64,000 nt of DNA from Antarctobacter heliothermus (GCF_900188425.1 NZ_FZON01000004.1:62001-126000); one strand, 5' to 3'; shown: positions 43,815 to 53,407, numbered from the stretch's first letter. Notes: generated by a model not told the origin, from the sequence alone. Numbers and translations: made by a program.

Positions 43815-44851
43815 TCAGGGTCTTCCTTGCAGCGTTTCTTGCCATATCCATCATGACCGGCCCCGCCTCCCCAGAGACGGGGCCGAGTTATGAAATTCTT
43901 GCCTTTGACGATCTTCAAGGCTGGGGCGACGACGATCACACCGCCGCCCTGACGGCCTTTCTGGAAACCTGTGGTGATCTGGATGACCCGGACTGGTCCG
44001 CGCTTTGTGGGCTGGCGCGCGAAACCGACGATGCGCGCGGGTTCTTTGAATTGCTGTTCCGCCCCATCCTGATCAGCGACGGCGAAGAGATGCTCTTTAC
44101 CGGCTATTTCGAACCGGAACTGACAGGATCACCTTACCGGACCGAAACCTATCGCCATCCCGTCTATCAGATGCCGCCAGAGGCCAAGCGCAGCCGCCCC
44201 TGGTTGACCCGCCGCCAGATCCTGACCTCTGGCGTGATGGAGGGCAGGGGGCTTGAGATTGCCTGGGTCGATGACCCGGTCGAGCTGTTTTTTCTGCAAA
44301 TCCAAGGATCCGGCCGAATTCGATTTCCCGACGGACGGATGATCCGTGTCGGCTTTGGCGGTGCCAACGGCCATCCCTACAGGTCCATCGGGCGCGAACT
44401 GGTGCGGCGCGGCATCTACCGGGCGCATCAGGTTTCGATGCAGGTGATCCGCAACTGGGTCGACCGAAACCCAGATATCGGTGAGGAACTTCTCTACCAT
44501 AACGCGGCTTATGTCTTCTTCCGCGAGGTCAGCGAGGTACCCTCTGACAAGGGGCCACTTGGGGCGATGAACCGCTCGATTACCACATTGCGGTCTATCG
44601 CCGTTGATCCACGTTACACTCCGCTTGGCGCGCCGGTCTGGATCGAAAAGGCGGGTAAGGATCCAATCAACCGCCTGATGATTGCACAGGACACCGGATC
44701 AGCAATCAAGGGCGCGCAACGGGCCGATATCTTTTATGGCACGGGGGACAACGCGGGTCGCATCGCCGGGGCGATCAAGGATACAGGCCGCATGGTTGTG
44801 CTGATGCCGATCCAGCGCGCCTTTGCCCTGTTGCCTGATGAGGGCCTATGA
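43811..44851 (+). CDS. mltA: Membrane-bound lytic murein transglycosylase A
   Basis: The 346-residue protein has a signal peptide (FLAAFLAISIMTGPASP) and the MltA/3D domain sequence: FTGYFEPELTGS, FFLQIQGSGRI, ASYVFFREV-like NAAYVFFREVSE, and the terminal AQDTGSAIKGAQRADIFYG. The aspartates there include the catalytic residue in this family. It cleaves peptidoglycan glycan strands to 1,6-anhydro ends. It overlaps the Tim44-like gene and the Smr gene by four bases each. Confidence 0.93.
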   Translation: MIRVFLAAFLAISIMTGPASPETGPSYEILAFDDLQGWGDDDHTAALTAFLETCGDLDDPDWSALCGLARETDDARGFFELLFRPILISDGEEMLFTGYFEPELTGSPYRTETYRHPVYQMPPEAKRSRPWLTRRQILTSGVMEGRGLEIAWVDDPVELFFLQIQGSGRIRFPDGRMIRVGFGGANGHPYRSIGRELVRRGIYRAHQVSMQVIRNWVDRNPDIGEELLYHNAAYVFFREVSEVPSDKGPLGAMNRSITTLRSIAVDPRYTPLGAPVWIEKAGKDPINRLMIAQDTGSAIKGAQRADIFYGTGDNAGRIAGAIKDTGRMVVLMPIQRAFALLPDEGL

Positions 44852-45447
44852 CCCGGCGGCGCAAGCTGCGCCCCGAAGAGCAAGGGCTCTGGAGGCAGGT
44901 CGCACGCACGGCGGATCCCTTGCACAAACGGCCTGTCCGAAAGGCGGCAGACCCGGGAGAGGGCCCGAAACAGCTGCTGCCGCAAAATCCCGGACCGCGT
45001 GATCCCTTGTCGCCGTTTGTATTGGGCGAACGGTCGATTCCGCGCACCCAGACCCACGTTTTTCCGAAGACCAGCGCCGATCACCTGCATGAGGCCCCTG
45101 TGCGCATGGACGCCAAGGCGTTTACCCGGTTGAAACGCGGCAAGCTGGACCCGGAAGCGCGCATTGATCTGCACGGCATGACCGTGGATCGTGCGCACGG
45201 CGCATTGAACCATTTCATCTTGAACGCACAGGCACGCGGTGCGCGGCTTGTCCTTGTGATCACGGGCAAGGGCCAGCGCGAAGACCCCTATGACCCGATG
45301 CCGCGCAGACGTGGGGTGCTCAAGTCGCAGGTGCCAACCTGGTTGCAAATGCCACCGCTATCCGGCGCAGTGTTGCAGGTTTCGCCTGCACATCGAAAAC
45401 ACGGCGGTGACGGGGCTTACTATGTCTATTTGCGCCGTCGCCGGTAA
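44848..45447 (+). CDS. Smr-domain protein
   Basis: The 199-residue protein has a basic N-terminal half and a C-terminal Smr (MutS2-related) domain with IDLHGMTVDRAHGALNHFI, VITGKGQRE and GGDGAYYVYLRR. Smr domains have nicking endonuclease or RNA-binding activity in characterised members. It is the last gene of the Tim44-mltA-smr operon and is convergent with the MFS gene, three bases apart. Confidence 0.88.
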   Translation: MTRRRKLRPEEQGLWRQVARTADPLHKRPVRKAADPGEGPKQLLPQNPGPRDPLSPFVLGERSIPRTQTHVFPKTSADHLHEAPVRMDAKAFTRLKRGKLDPEARIDLHGMTVDRAHGALNHFILNAQARGARLVLVITGKGQREDPYDPMPRRRGVLKSQVPTWLQMPPLSGAVLQVSPAHRKHGGDGAYYVYLRRRR

Positions 45448-45450
45448 TCA

Positions 45451-46662
45451 CTACAGCATGCGCCGCGCCCGGCTGACGCCGATCCAGGTCATTCCCGAGG
45501 CAAAGGCAAAGTAGACCGCGACGCCGATGTATTGCGTTTCGATCCCCACACCGAAATCAATCAGAACACCAGTGATCCCTGGGCCCAGGGCTGACCCCAA
45601 AACCATCACCGCGGCTGCCATCGCCTTGATCGCGCCCAGATTTCGGGTGCCGTAGAACTCTGCCCAAAAAGCGTTGGGCAGAGTCTGGTTTGCGCCTGTG
45701 GTCATGGCCACAAACAGCAGTCCAACCAGCGTCCAACCCAGTGACCCGCCCAATGCAAAGCAAGAAAATCCTACAATCATAGGCAGTTGCGACCACGGGA
45801 TAAGCCGTCCGGTGCCAACTCGGTCCAGCAGGCCGCCCGCAATCACCATCGCCCCGACCGCCGCAGCGGTATAGACAGGAAACAGCGTGGCCAATTCCAG
45901 ATGGGTCCAGCCCTTAACTTCGGCGAAATGGACTTGCTGAAAAAAAAAGGCAGTGTTGAAGGCCGAAGGTCCCAACAACGCAGGCACCATGAACCAAAAC
46001 AAATAGTGCTTCAGGACCTCCGGTCGACGCCAGTGCCGTTGCTCCATTCCCACCGAATGATCGGTTTCCGCGTGGCTTTGCGGAGTGCGCTCATGGGTCA
46101 ACAGCATCAGTAGCAGCGGCACAGCCAGCAAACTGACGCAAGCAACTGCAACCCATAGCCAGCGCCAGTCCATCACCAGCATCAGCGAAACAAAGCCCAC
46201 CGGCAATGCCGCTTCACCCAAGGCAAATCCCAAACCTGCAACCGACAGAGCTTTGCCCCGTGTCGCGACAAACCAGCGCGACATGGACACAACGGCGATA
46301 TGACTTGCCATGCCTTGGCCGCAAAAGCGCAGCGCAAAAATCACAAAAGGCAGCAGAGCCGCCCAGGTGTTCAATGCCATGAACAAACATGAGGCTGCCA
46401 ACAAGGTAAGAACGACTGCCCCAATCGCCCGGGTGCGGAATTGGTCGGTCAGCGCACCGGCCCAAATCATCAAGGCGGCAGAGGCGCTGGTGCCGATAGT
46501 ATAGATGCCGCCCCATTGCCCGTGGCTGAGATCAAACTCTGCGCGGATCTCTCCTGCAAAGATCGAGATGAAAAAGGTCTGGCCGAAGCTCGACAGGAAT
46601 GTGAGCAACGCGCCAGCCGACAGCCAGCGCGCGTTTTCGGCGAGAAAGCGAAAGACACCCAT
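45451..46662 (-). CDS. Major facilitator superfamily transporter
   Basis: The predicted 403-residue protein has about twelve hydrophobic helices. A cytoplasmic loop is rich in His and charge (HERTPQSHAETDHSVGMEQR), near residue 190-215. Substrate-defining motifs are not recognisable. I start at the ATG 46662 because AGGGGCGA lies just upstream; a TTG at 46722, directly after the upstream stop, would add 20 non-hydrophobic residues. It follows the polysaccharide export gene by 60 bases, so it may share that transcript. Confidence 0.82.
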   Translation of the reverse strand: MGVFRFLAENARWLSAGALLTFLSSFGQTFFISIFAGEIRAEFDLSHGQWGGIYTIGTSASAALMIWAGALTDQFRTRAIGAVVLTLLAASCLFMALNTWAALLPFVIFALRFCGQGMASHIAVVSMSRWFVATRGKALSVAGLGFALGEAALPVGFVSLMLVMDWRWLWVAVACVSLLAVPLLLMLLTHERTPQSHAETDHSVGMEQRHWRRPEVLKHYLFWFMVPALLGPSAFNTAFFFQQVHFAEVKGWTHLELATLFPVYTAAAVGAMVIAGGLLDRVGTGRLIPWSQLPMIVGFSCFALGGSLGWTLVGLLFVAMTTGANQTLPNAFWAEFYGTRNLGAIKAMAAAVMVLGSALGPGITGVLIDFGVGIETQYIGVAVYFAFASGMTWIGVSRARRML

Positions 46663-46722
46663 GTCTCGCCCCTGTCGCGTTATTTGTGGAATGGGGGGCG
46701 CGTGATCCGCGCCCTTGGTCAA

Positions 46723-47862
46723 TCAGTTTGCAATGGCTCCAGCCTGAGCCGAGACGCCCAGAACTGCGCCAACCAGTCCAAACACGGTCTGTGCTGACGT
46801 GATCGGGCTTTCTGTGGCAAGCAATGTGTCGCCGGGATGGATCTGGAATTTCCGCGCGGCAAACAGCCCGTCAGCGCTGGTCAGGTCCAGTGTAAAGACA
46901 ACCTGTTGCATCTTTGGGCCATAGCCATCGGGACGGATTACCTCTGCGGGGTATTCACGCAGCACCAGCACGCCCTTTGGGTCGGCGCGGGCATCGGACA
47001 GGCCGCCCATAAGGGAAACCGCCTCAAGCGCAGTCAGATAGTCCTTGGGAAAATAGATCAGGTTTTCGATACCGCTGGCACCCAGCGCGGTAAAGCTGCG
47101 CTCATCCGCTTCGATGATGACTGTATCGCGCGGGTGCAGCAGAGCGTTCTTTGATCCATCTGCAAATAGCTGATCAGCGGAAATCTCATAGGTCTTTGAC
47201 CCCCTCAACAGGCGCACACGCGGATTCCGCATATCGGGCGCTACGCCGCCTGCGTCCGCCAGAACGTTGAGAATCTTGTAGTTCCGTGATGGCATCGGAT
47301 AGGCACCGGGTTTGCCAACGCCGCCAACAACATCAACCGCGTGATCGCGACCTTGTTGGAGGTTCAACTGAACTTGCGCTGATGGCAGGATCGGTTCCAG
47401 CCGTTGCTGGATCTTTTCGCGCGCACCTGTCGCAGTCAGGCCTCGAATGCCAACCTTGTTGACGTAAGGCAGAAAGATCGAGCCTTGCGCGTCGACCTCG
47501 ACCCCTTTGATTTCATTGAATCGTTGGCCAGGGTTCGTCAGCAGAGAGTTGTCCTGACTGTCCCAGATCGTGATATCGACGCGGTCGCCGGTTCGGATCA
47601 CGGATGAGGTGCTGCCCTGACTGGTGAGGGGCCAGTGATAATGCCCGTGCCAGCCCGACTGTGACCAGGAGGCAAGGCCGGGGACGTTGGCCCGTGTCAC
47701 TTCGACGACCTGAAAGGTCGGGTTATCGGCATCCTGCTGGCGCAGGACTTCGGATTGGACGGCAGCGCCGCGTGGCAGGCTGCAGGCTGTCAGCGACAGG
47801 ACAGCGACAAACAGGGTGATCAGTCTCAATTTACCAGACACTCCAGTCCCCCAACCGGTCAT
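46723..47862 (-). CDS. Polysaccharide export lipoprotein (Wza-like)
   Basis: The 379-residue protein has a signal with lipobox LTAC (near residue 28) and a polysaccharide biosynthesis/export domain: GDRVDITIWDSQDN, VDAQGSIFLPYVNKVGI and AREKIQQRLEP. Repeated SLBB-like segments follow (VVGGVGKPGAYPMPS, IENLIYFPKDYLTALEAVSLMGG). Wza-type proteins form the outer-membrane channel for exopolysaccharide or capsule. No Wzc-like co-polymerase gene lies in this stretch. The ATG at 47862 is one option; a GTG two codons earlier also fits. Confidence 0.87.
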   Translation of the reverse strand: MTGWGTGVSGKLRLITLFVAVLSLTACSLPRGAAVQSEVLRQQDADNPTFQVVEVTRANVPGLASWSQSGWHGHYHWPLTSQGSTSSVIRTGDRVDITIWDSQDNSLLTNPGQRFNEIKGVEVDAQGSIFLPYVNKVGIRGLTATGAREKIQQRLEPILPSAQVQLNLQQGRDHAVDVVGGVGKPGAYPMPSRNYKILNVLADAGGVAPDMRNPRVRLLRGSKTYEISADQLFADGSKNALLHPRDTVIIEADERSFTALGASGIENLIYFPKDYLTALEAVSLMGGLSDARADPKGVLVLREYPAEVIRPDGYGPKMQQVVFTLDLTSADGLFAARKFQIHPGDTLLATESPITSAQTVFGLVGAVLGVSAQAGAIAN

Positions 47863-47926
47863 TGACACTTTCTAGCGCCTTGTTCCGCTGATAGACAATC
47901 TGACGGTCGAAAGAAAGCGATTTGAG

Positions 47927-48781
47927 GTGCGGACCGTGGCAGGAACACAGCAATTCCGAAGCGTTCTGTTGCTGGGCGCCAGTGGGAAACTTGGTCGCAT
48001 GGTCCGGACCTTGTGGCATCCAGAGGGTTTTTCTGTGGTTCCGGTGGTGCGCACCGGCCCGTTGGCCACAGGTGATTTGGTCTGGTCACCCGGCGACAGG
48101 CTGCCCAGGATCGCCGGGGTTTCTGCGGTGGTTGCCCTTTGGGGAGTCACGCCGGCTCCGGGGCGCAACCTGACAGAAAACACACATCTGGCGCTGTCCG
48201 CGATGGAGATTGGCGCTGCGCTGGGTGCCGATGTGGTGGTGCATTGTTCGAGTGCGGCTGTCTACCGGCCTGACCCAAACCCGATCCCTGAAACTGCACA
48301 CCCCGAACCGGGGTCCGCGTATGGTCAAGCCAAACTGGAGATGGAACAGGCGATTTCCGCCCATCGGTCTCCGGGCGGGCCAAGGCAGGTTGTGCTGCGC
48401 ATCGGGAATGTTGCCGGGGCCGACAGTCTGTTTGGCAATCTGAAGCCAGGCGGGCGCATCATACTGGACAGGTTTCCTGACGGGTCCGGCCCGATGCGCA
48501 GCTACATTGCGCCGCGGGATCTGGTCCGGGGGATAGAGGCCCTGATACAAGCGCAGGATGCAGATGGTGCTTACAACATCAGTGCTCCCCGACCGACCGG
48601 AATGGCAGAGATTGCTGGTGCGTGCCACGCGCGTGTCGATTGGCGTGCCGCGCCTGATGGGGCCGCGCAAATGGTCTGGTTGGACACCAATCGTCTGGGC
48701 GGCGTGGTATCTTTGCCGCCAAATGCACATACGGCCGCGCATCTTGTCCAAGGCGCGCGGGACAGTGGGGTCTGGACGTGA
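47927..48781 (+). CDS. NAD-dependent epimerase/dehydratase-like protein
   Basis: The 284-residue protein begins with a Rossmann motif LLLGASGKLGRMV and has VVHCSSAAVY and SAYGQAKLEME, containing the Tyr/Lys pair of extended SDRs. It would act on a nucleotide sugar or similar substrate. The start is a GTG at 47927, with another GTG three codons later. It overlaps the sugar transferase gene by four bases (GTGA), which places it in exopolysaccharide synthesis by context. It is divergent from the Wza-like gene. Confidence 0.82.
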   Translation: MRTVAGTQQFRSVLLLGASGKLGRMVRTLWHPEGFSVVPVVRTGPLATGDLVWSPGDRLPRIAGVSAVVALWGVTPAPGRNLTENTHLALSAMEIGAALGADVVVHCSSAAVYRPDPNPIPETAHPEPGSAYGQAKLEMEQAISAHRSPGGPRQVVLRIGNVAGADSLFGNLKPGGRIILDRFPDGSGPMRSYIAPRDLVRGIEALIQAQDADGAYNISAPRPTGMAEIAGACHARVDWRAAPDGAAQMVWLDTNRLGGVVSLPPNAHTAAHLVQGARDSGVWT

Positions 48782-49413
48782 ATCTGAATCGCAAGCTACT
48801 GTATCTTTTAGATTTTATTTATGCTGTTGGTCTGACGATCCTGATCTCGCCGCTTATCGTCTATGTTGCGTATGTTGTTTGGCGCAACGATGGCTGGCCC
48901 ATCATTTACAAGTCGGAACGGATGCGAAGCCCGGACCGGGCCTTTATGTTGTGGAAGTTTCGGACCATGAAACGCGACCCGTCGGATTCCGGTGTCACAG
49001 GCCCGTCAAAATCTAGCCGGATCACGCCGACGGGGGCCTGGCTGCGGCGCAAACGTCTGGATGAGTTGCCACAGCTCTGGAATATCCTGCGCAGTGACAT
49101 GAGCTTTGTCGGACCACGCGCCCCTCTGCGTCGCTACGTCGAAAAATATCCCGAGATTTATGCCGAGGTGCTGAAAGAACGGCCCGGCGTGACGGGCATG
49201 GCCTCGATGGCCTATCACCGGACCGAAGAACGGTTGCTGTCACAGACCAATACGGCAGAAGAGACCGAAACGGTCTATTGTCGGCGCTGCATCCCGCGCA
49301 AGGCCCGGCTGGACCTGCTGTATGCGAAACGACGCAACCCCTGCACGGACCAACGGCTTATGTGGGCAACAGTATTCAAGAATGTGACGATGCACAGACG
49401 CCGACGTCGATGA
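48778..49413 (+). CDS. Bacterial sugar transferase (priming glycosyltransferase)
   Basis: The 211-residue protein has one N-terminal membrane helix (about 8-35) and the bacterial sugar transferase domain: MLWKFRTMK, LRRKRLDELPQLWNILRSD, MSFVGPRAPL and RPGVTGMASM. Such enzymes transfer a sugar-phosphate to undecaprenyl phosphate, the first step of exopolysaccharide repeat assembly. It starts at a GTG overlapping the epimerase stop. The C-terminal part has CRRC and several basic residues. It is convergent with the YjbF gene, one base apart. Confidence 0.9.
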   Translation: MNLNRKLLYLLDFIYAVGLTILISPLIVYVAYVVWRNDGWPIIYKSERMRSPDRAFMLWKFRTMKRDPSDSGVTGPSKSSRITPTGAWLRRKRLDELPQLWNILRSDMSFVGPRAPLRRYVEKYPEIYAEVLKERPGVTGMASMAYHRTEERLLSQTNTAEETETVYCRRCIPRKARLDLLYAKRRNPCTDQRLMWATVFKNVTMHRRRRR

Positions 49414-50094
49414 TCAGCGGCGCAACACCTGCGATACTAGGTAACCCAGGTAGGGACCTGCCCATTGACGCCCGCTGAGGATATATCCATCGCCACCAAC
49501 AACATAGGTGTTGGTAAAGTCAGGAGAAACTCCGTCCGCTGCGGTACATTTGGCGGTCACGACCTGTCCGCTTGTTTGCACCAGCCCCCCGGCGACGGGC
49601 ACGGTGGCCCCAGTCGTTGTGTAACAGGAGTAGCGCCGGACAATGGTCACATCCTCAGGCGTCAGAAAGCGCAAGTCATAGCTTGCCCGTCCTTCAGAGC
49701 GGGCTTGCACGCGGTGCAAAAGTTGGTCTTCTTCGGACGACATCAGATCCCCGGCCAGACCACGGGTCGAGATGACCATGCCGTCACGCAGGACGACGAC
49801 CTGACGGGACGCGTTGCCGTAGGTCTGATAGGGTCCGTTGCGCTGAATGTCCTGTAGAAGGGTTTGCGACTTACGCGCCTCGATCTCGAACAGGAAAACG
49901 GAGCCGGTGGTCGCCCCCAAAGCTTGAGCAATTTGTTGTGTTGTCAGCGGCTTGGGTTGTGTCTTCTTGGCAAAGAGCGACTTGGGTATTTGCCGCATGA
50001 ACGCAGAGGTATCCTGGTTCGCGGTGCCGCAAGACACCAGCGCCAAAGCGGCGGTCAGGGCAAGGCCAATGCGTGTGAAACTGCGCAGGGTCAT
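49414..50094 (-). CDS. YjbF/GfcB-family lipoprotein
   Basis: The 226-residue protein has a lipoprotein signal (ALTAALALVSC). Its domain has GSVFLFEIEARKSQTLL, QVVVLRDGMVISTRGL and the ending DGYILSGRQWAGPYLGYLVS. This resembles the YjbF/GfcB group linked to group 4 capsule and the yjbEFGH operon of E. coli. It probably acts in the periplasm or outer membrane during polysaccharide export. Its start overlaps the YjbH stop by four bases. Confidence 0.82.
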   Translation of the reverse strand: MTLRSFTRIGLALTAALALVSCGTANQDTSAFMRQIPKSLFAKKTQPKPLTTQQIAQALGATTGSVFLFEIEARKSQTLLQDIQRNGPYQTYGNASRQVVVLRDGMVISTRGLAGDLMSSEEDQLLHRVQARSEGRASYDLRFLTPEDVTIVRRYSCYTTTGATVPVAGGLVQTSGQVVTAKCTAADGVSPDFTNTYVVGGDGYILSGRQWAGPYLGYLVSQVLRR

Positions 50095-52250
50095 CGCCAG
50101 AACCTTCCCCAGGAATTGACTGCGTCCGGTTTGTGGTAGTCCCGAACCTGTTCGTAGAGCCGTCCATTGACGTTCAGGCGCGCGCCGCCATCGCGTGACA
50201 GCGATTGGATAACCACGTCGTTGCGACGACGCGAGGGTTGGCCAAAGAAACTGGCCAGCGGCATGGTAAAGCGGATGCCCTTGTCAAATGACCCTTCGCC
50301 GAAGTCGTTGAAAGACGCGTCGGTGAATGTCGCGTATGCCCCGATGCGCCATCCGTTTGCGAACTCGCGATCAAGGGCAATTGTGCCACCGTAGTCGCCC
50401 GCCAGGTAGCGACCGACGTCAAGCTGACCGTGAAAACCGTTTCCAAAGGCGTAGTAGGCAGAGATGTGGCCGTTGACGTTCGGGATCTCACGCTTTGCCC
50501 CGGTAACTGGGTCGACGGTCGTCATTGACTGGAAGCCGAACAATTGGTCGAAGTCGCGCCGCTGGACATAGTTGACCTCGGCCCCAAGGGCGAGACGGCT
50601 GGTCACCGGCTTCCACAGCAATTCGGCGGAGAGGCCACCGTACATCTGTTCCAGATACCCCACGGTCACCCGTGAATAGACGTTTTTGGTGGGCCGTCCG
50701 TAATGCGCCAGCTGAAGATATTCGATCGCCGGATCGCCCTGGGCCGAATACTGGGCCTTGTCGGTGCGCACGCGCGGCAGGCTCGATTCATCGAGCCGCT
50801 TTACCTGATCAAGGTTGCCGTTAAGCTTTTTGGCAACAGAGCCGCTGAGGATCAGGCTGGGTGTGATTTCCAGTTCGGCAGCGGCGCGCACGCCGACATC
50901 AGCGCGCACGGGGTTGTCCGGATCAAAGACAGAAAGCTGGAGATAGGGAGAGACCGACCAAGTAAATTTCGGGTAGATGCCCTGATCCGGTGGCGGCGCC
51001 TGCTGAAAGCCGTCTTCGAAGACGGTCCGCGCCAGCATTTCGTTGGCGGCGTCATGCTCCAGCCGTTCAAGATCGGATCGACGGAAGGTGACAGAGGACA
51101 TCGCCATGCCGTTGACCACCGGCACAATCTCGAACACCTCGACCGATGCGGGCAGCGCACGGGTCATCGCCCGTGCCATGCGACCGAAGGCCTGCGAAGG
51201 CGCACCATAGCGCGGGTTGACCATACGGATGGTGACGCGATTGCTTTGCAGGTCGACGGCTTCGACCTCCAGCCCTTCCTTGGCGGCGAGCTGTTTCAGC
51301 GATGCTTTGGCGGACGTGGACCGCTGCGGGTCCAGCGTCCATCCCAGATCGGCAGCCGCACCGGGCGCGCGGGGCGCAACCGGAAGGCCGGATGGTTCTG
51401 AGCCACCGGGAATGCCGACCGTTTTGGGGTTGGTCACAAAGGTCAGTTGAGCGCCGATTTCGGTTCCCAGAATGTGATAAACCGACAGTTGGCCGCCATT
51501 TTTGAACCGGTAATCTACGCCAAAGTTCCACGGGCTGGTCTTGTCGAGGCCGCCAAGCTGCGCCTCGCGGGTGTAATTGTCCGAGGAGTATTCCAGTTTG
51601 AGGTTGAGCCGGTCGTTGGGGGCGTAGGACACCCCGCCAAATGCGGCTACATCGCCCCGAAAGAACCGATCAATCTCGGGCAGTCCGCCCGTTCCGGTAA
51701 AGCCGCCCGGTCGTGTCCCTGTTGTGGCAAAAGGACTGTACGACCCGTAGCGACCCCAGCCAAAACCGCCGGTGACCTTGAGTCCGGGGCTCAGCGTTTT
51801 GGTCGCGACAAGGTATTCCCCGCTATAAATGCCGGTTCCGATGAAATCCTTGAGACCAACGACAACCGAAGGTCGGCGGTCGGTTTCGGTCAGCAACTGA
51901 TAGCGCAGATCAAAACTGCGGTCGAAAAGCGTGGTTGTTCCGCCGCCAAGGAAGTTCTCGATCGCCGAATAGCGAAAGCTGCCCGACAAGCGCGGCAGGA
52001 TCTGGAAGTAGAGCGTTGAACGGGACGTGCCGTTCAGGTTGGCATAGGTTCCGGCAAGCGTCGCATCCGGCGGCACCTCTGCCGTGGGCATGTCAACCAG
52101 ACCGGGAGAGCCATACAGGTTAAAGGACACCCTATCCCGCACGTCTTCCGCATTCAGGGCCCCGCCCAGCGCGGTCAAGAAGGTACCCGCCAGCGCAACG
52201 CGCCGCACGAGGGCCGATTTTCTGTTTTGAAAACCCGGCATGGTCCCCAC
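50091..52250 (-). CDS. YjbH-domain exopolysaccharide protein, predicted outer membrane
   Basis: The 719-residue protein has an N-terminal signal (VRRVALAGTFLTALGGALNA, about 14-35) and then NLYGSPGLVDMPTAEVPPDA, the opening of the YjbH domain. The remaining sequence is beta-strand rich and ends in alternating aromatic strands typical of an outer-membrane barrel. YjbH proteins accompany YjbF and YjbG in exopolysaccharide export. The operon YjbH-YjbF is leftward and convergent with the epimerase-sugar transferase operon. Confidence 0.87.
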   Translation of the reverse strand: MGTMPGFQNRKSALVRRVALAGTFLTALGGALNAEDVRDRVSFNLYGSPGLVDMPTAEVPPDATLAGTYANLNGTSRSTLYFQILPRLSGSFRYSAIENFLGGGTTTLFDRSFDLRYQLLTETDRRPSVVVGLKDFIGTGIYSGEYLVATKTLSPGLKVTGGFGWGRYGSYSPFATTGTRPGGFTGTGGLPEIDRFFRGDVAAFGGVSYAPNDRLNLKLEYSSDNYTREAQLGGLDKTSPWNFGVDYRFKNGGQLSVYHILGTEIGAQLTFVTNPKTVGIPGGSEPSGLPVAPRAPGAAADLGWTLDPQRSTSAKASLKQLAAKEGLEVEAVDLQSNRVTIRMVNPRYGAPSQAFGRMARAMTRALPASVEVFEIVPVVNGMAMSSVTFRRSDLERLEHDAANEMLARTVFEDGFQQAPPPDQGIYPKFTWSVSPYLQLSVFDPDNPVRADVGVRAAAELEITPSLILSGSVAKKLNGNLDQVKRLDESSLPRVRTDKAQYSAQGDPAIEYLQLAHYGRPTKNVYSRVTVGYLEQMYGGLSAELLWKPVTSRLALGAEVNYVQRRDFDQLFGFQSMTTVDPVTGAKREIPNVNGHISAYYAFGNGFHGQLDVGRYLAGDYGGTIALDREFANGWRIGAYATFTDASFNDFGEGSFDKGIRFTMPLASFFGQPSRRRNDVVIQSLSRDGGARLNVNGRLYEQVRDYHKPDAVNSWGRFWR

Positions 52251-52473
52251 CTCGTTGCCACCTCTGTTTCACCGTACTTGCTACCGCCTTCGGATGGCCC
52301 TGTCCATTCGATGAGGCCGTACAATGGCCTGTTGTGTGAAAATCGGCACGCCTGTGCCGGGTTATCCACATGAGGACCCTTGTGTGCTGCTTTAACCGAA
52401 CATTTTTAATCGTTAAGCGCGTGGTAATCGGCGGCGGACTACACCTGTCTCGGGTGAGAGAAAGGTGGGAAAG
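52251..52473. promoter_or_regulatory. Divergent control region between the YjbH operon and the flagellar operon
   Basis: This 223-bp region holds promoters for both directions. It has TTATCCACA at 52362-52370, a perfect DnaA-box sequence, and three TTAA cores at 52392, 52406 and 52413 that could belong to CtrA-type sites. The TTAA spacings (10 and 3 bases) do not fit TTAA-N7-TTAA. Confidence 0.45.
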
Positions 52474-53310
52474 ATGAGTGGCGACAGCAATGTTGCGCCA
52501 GTCATCATCAAACGCAAGAAGATCATCGCGGCTGACGGGCATCATGGGGGCGCCTGGAAGGTGGCCTATGCCGACTTCGTAACCGCGATGATGGCCTTCT
52601 TCATGTTGATGTGGCTGCTGAACGCAACGACAGAAAAGCAACGCAAAGGTATTGCAGATTATTTCAGTCCGACCATCGCGATGGCGCGGGTCTCTGGCGG
52701 GGGAGCGGGGGCATTGGGCGGTGATTCTGTCTTTGCCGAGAATACCTTGCCGCGTGTGGGAACAGGGGCAACCAGCCTGAGACCACAGGCCGAGCGTACC
52801 AAGGATGATGCCTTTGACTCCAAAGATCCATCAAAGGACGGACCAGAGACCGACGAATTCAAGCAGGTCGAGGAACTCCTGATGGGTCGCGGCGGCGAAA
52901 GCATGGTCGCGGACGAACTGCTGGAACATATCGTGACAGAGGTCACCGATGAGGGGCTTGTGATCGAGTTCTTTGAGACAAGCCAGGCGCGCCTGTTCGA
53001 CGAATTTGCCGAACCGACGCCTCTGCTTGAGGATCTGGCATTGGTTCTGGCGCGCGCTTCAGCCGTGGTGACAAATCCGGTCGCGATCGAGGCGCATACC
53101 GCGGGTTATCCCGTTGTTCTTGCCGACAATCCAGCCTGGAAGGTGTCGCGTGACAGGGCCGAGGTTTTTCGGGAACTGGTTGTTGATCGCGGGCTGGATG
53201 CGCAACGCGTCCGGCGTGTGACGGCCTATGCCGACCGTGATCCCAAGGCTGAAAATGTTATGGACCCGAGAAACAGCCGGATAGAGGTGATTTTCCTGCG
53301 GAGGAACTGA
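52474..53310 (+). CDS. motB: Flagellar motor stator protein MotB
   Basis: The 278-residue protein has one membrane helix with the proton-channel aspartate, Asp34 in WKVAYADFVTAMMAFFMLMW. A linker (about 60-130) and an OmpA-like peptidoglycan-binding domain (about 150-275) with DNPAWKVSRDRAEVFRELV follow. With MotA it forms the stator ion channel. The Asp and conserved surroundings fit a proton-driven motor. The ATG at 52474 is preceded by AAGGTGGG. motA lies 5 kb downstream rather than adjacent. It heads the flagellar gene run. Confidence 0.9.
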   Translation: MSGDSNVAPVIIKRKKIIAADGHHGGAWKVAYADFVTAMMAFFMLMWLLNATTEKQRKGIADYFSPTIAMARVSGGGAGALGGDSVFAENTLPRVGTGATSLRPQAERTKDDAFDSKDPSKDGPETDEFKQVEELLMGRGGESMVADELLEHIVTEVTDEGLVIEFFETSQARLFDEFAEPTPLLEDLALVLARASAVVTNPVAIEAHTAGYPVVLADNPAWKVSRDRAEVFRELVVDRGLDAQRVRRVTAYADRDPKAENVMDPRNSRIEVIFLRRN

Positions 53311-53407
53311 TGCAGTTTTCCTAGGATTTTAGTTGTTAGGTCGGCGTTAAACCCGCGCGTCTATCTGTTGTCCAAGAATTTGAGATCGACAGCAGAAAGG
53401 CTAGTCC

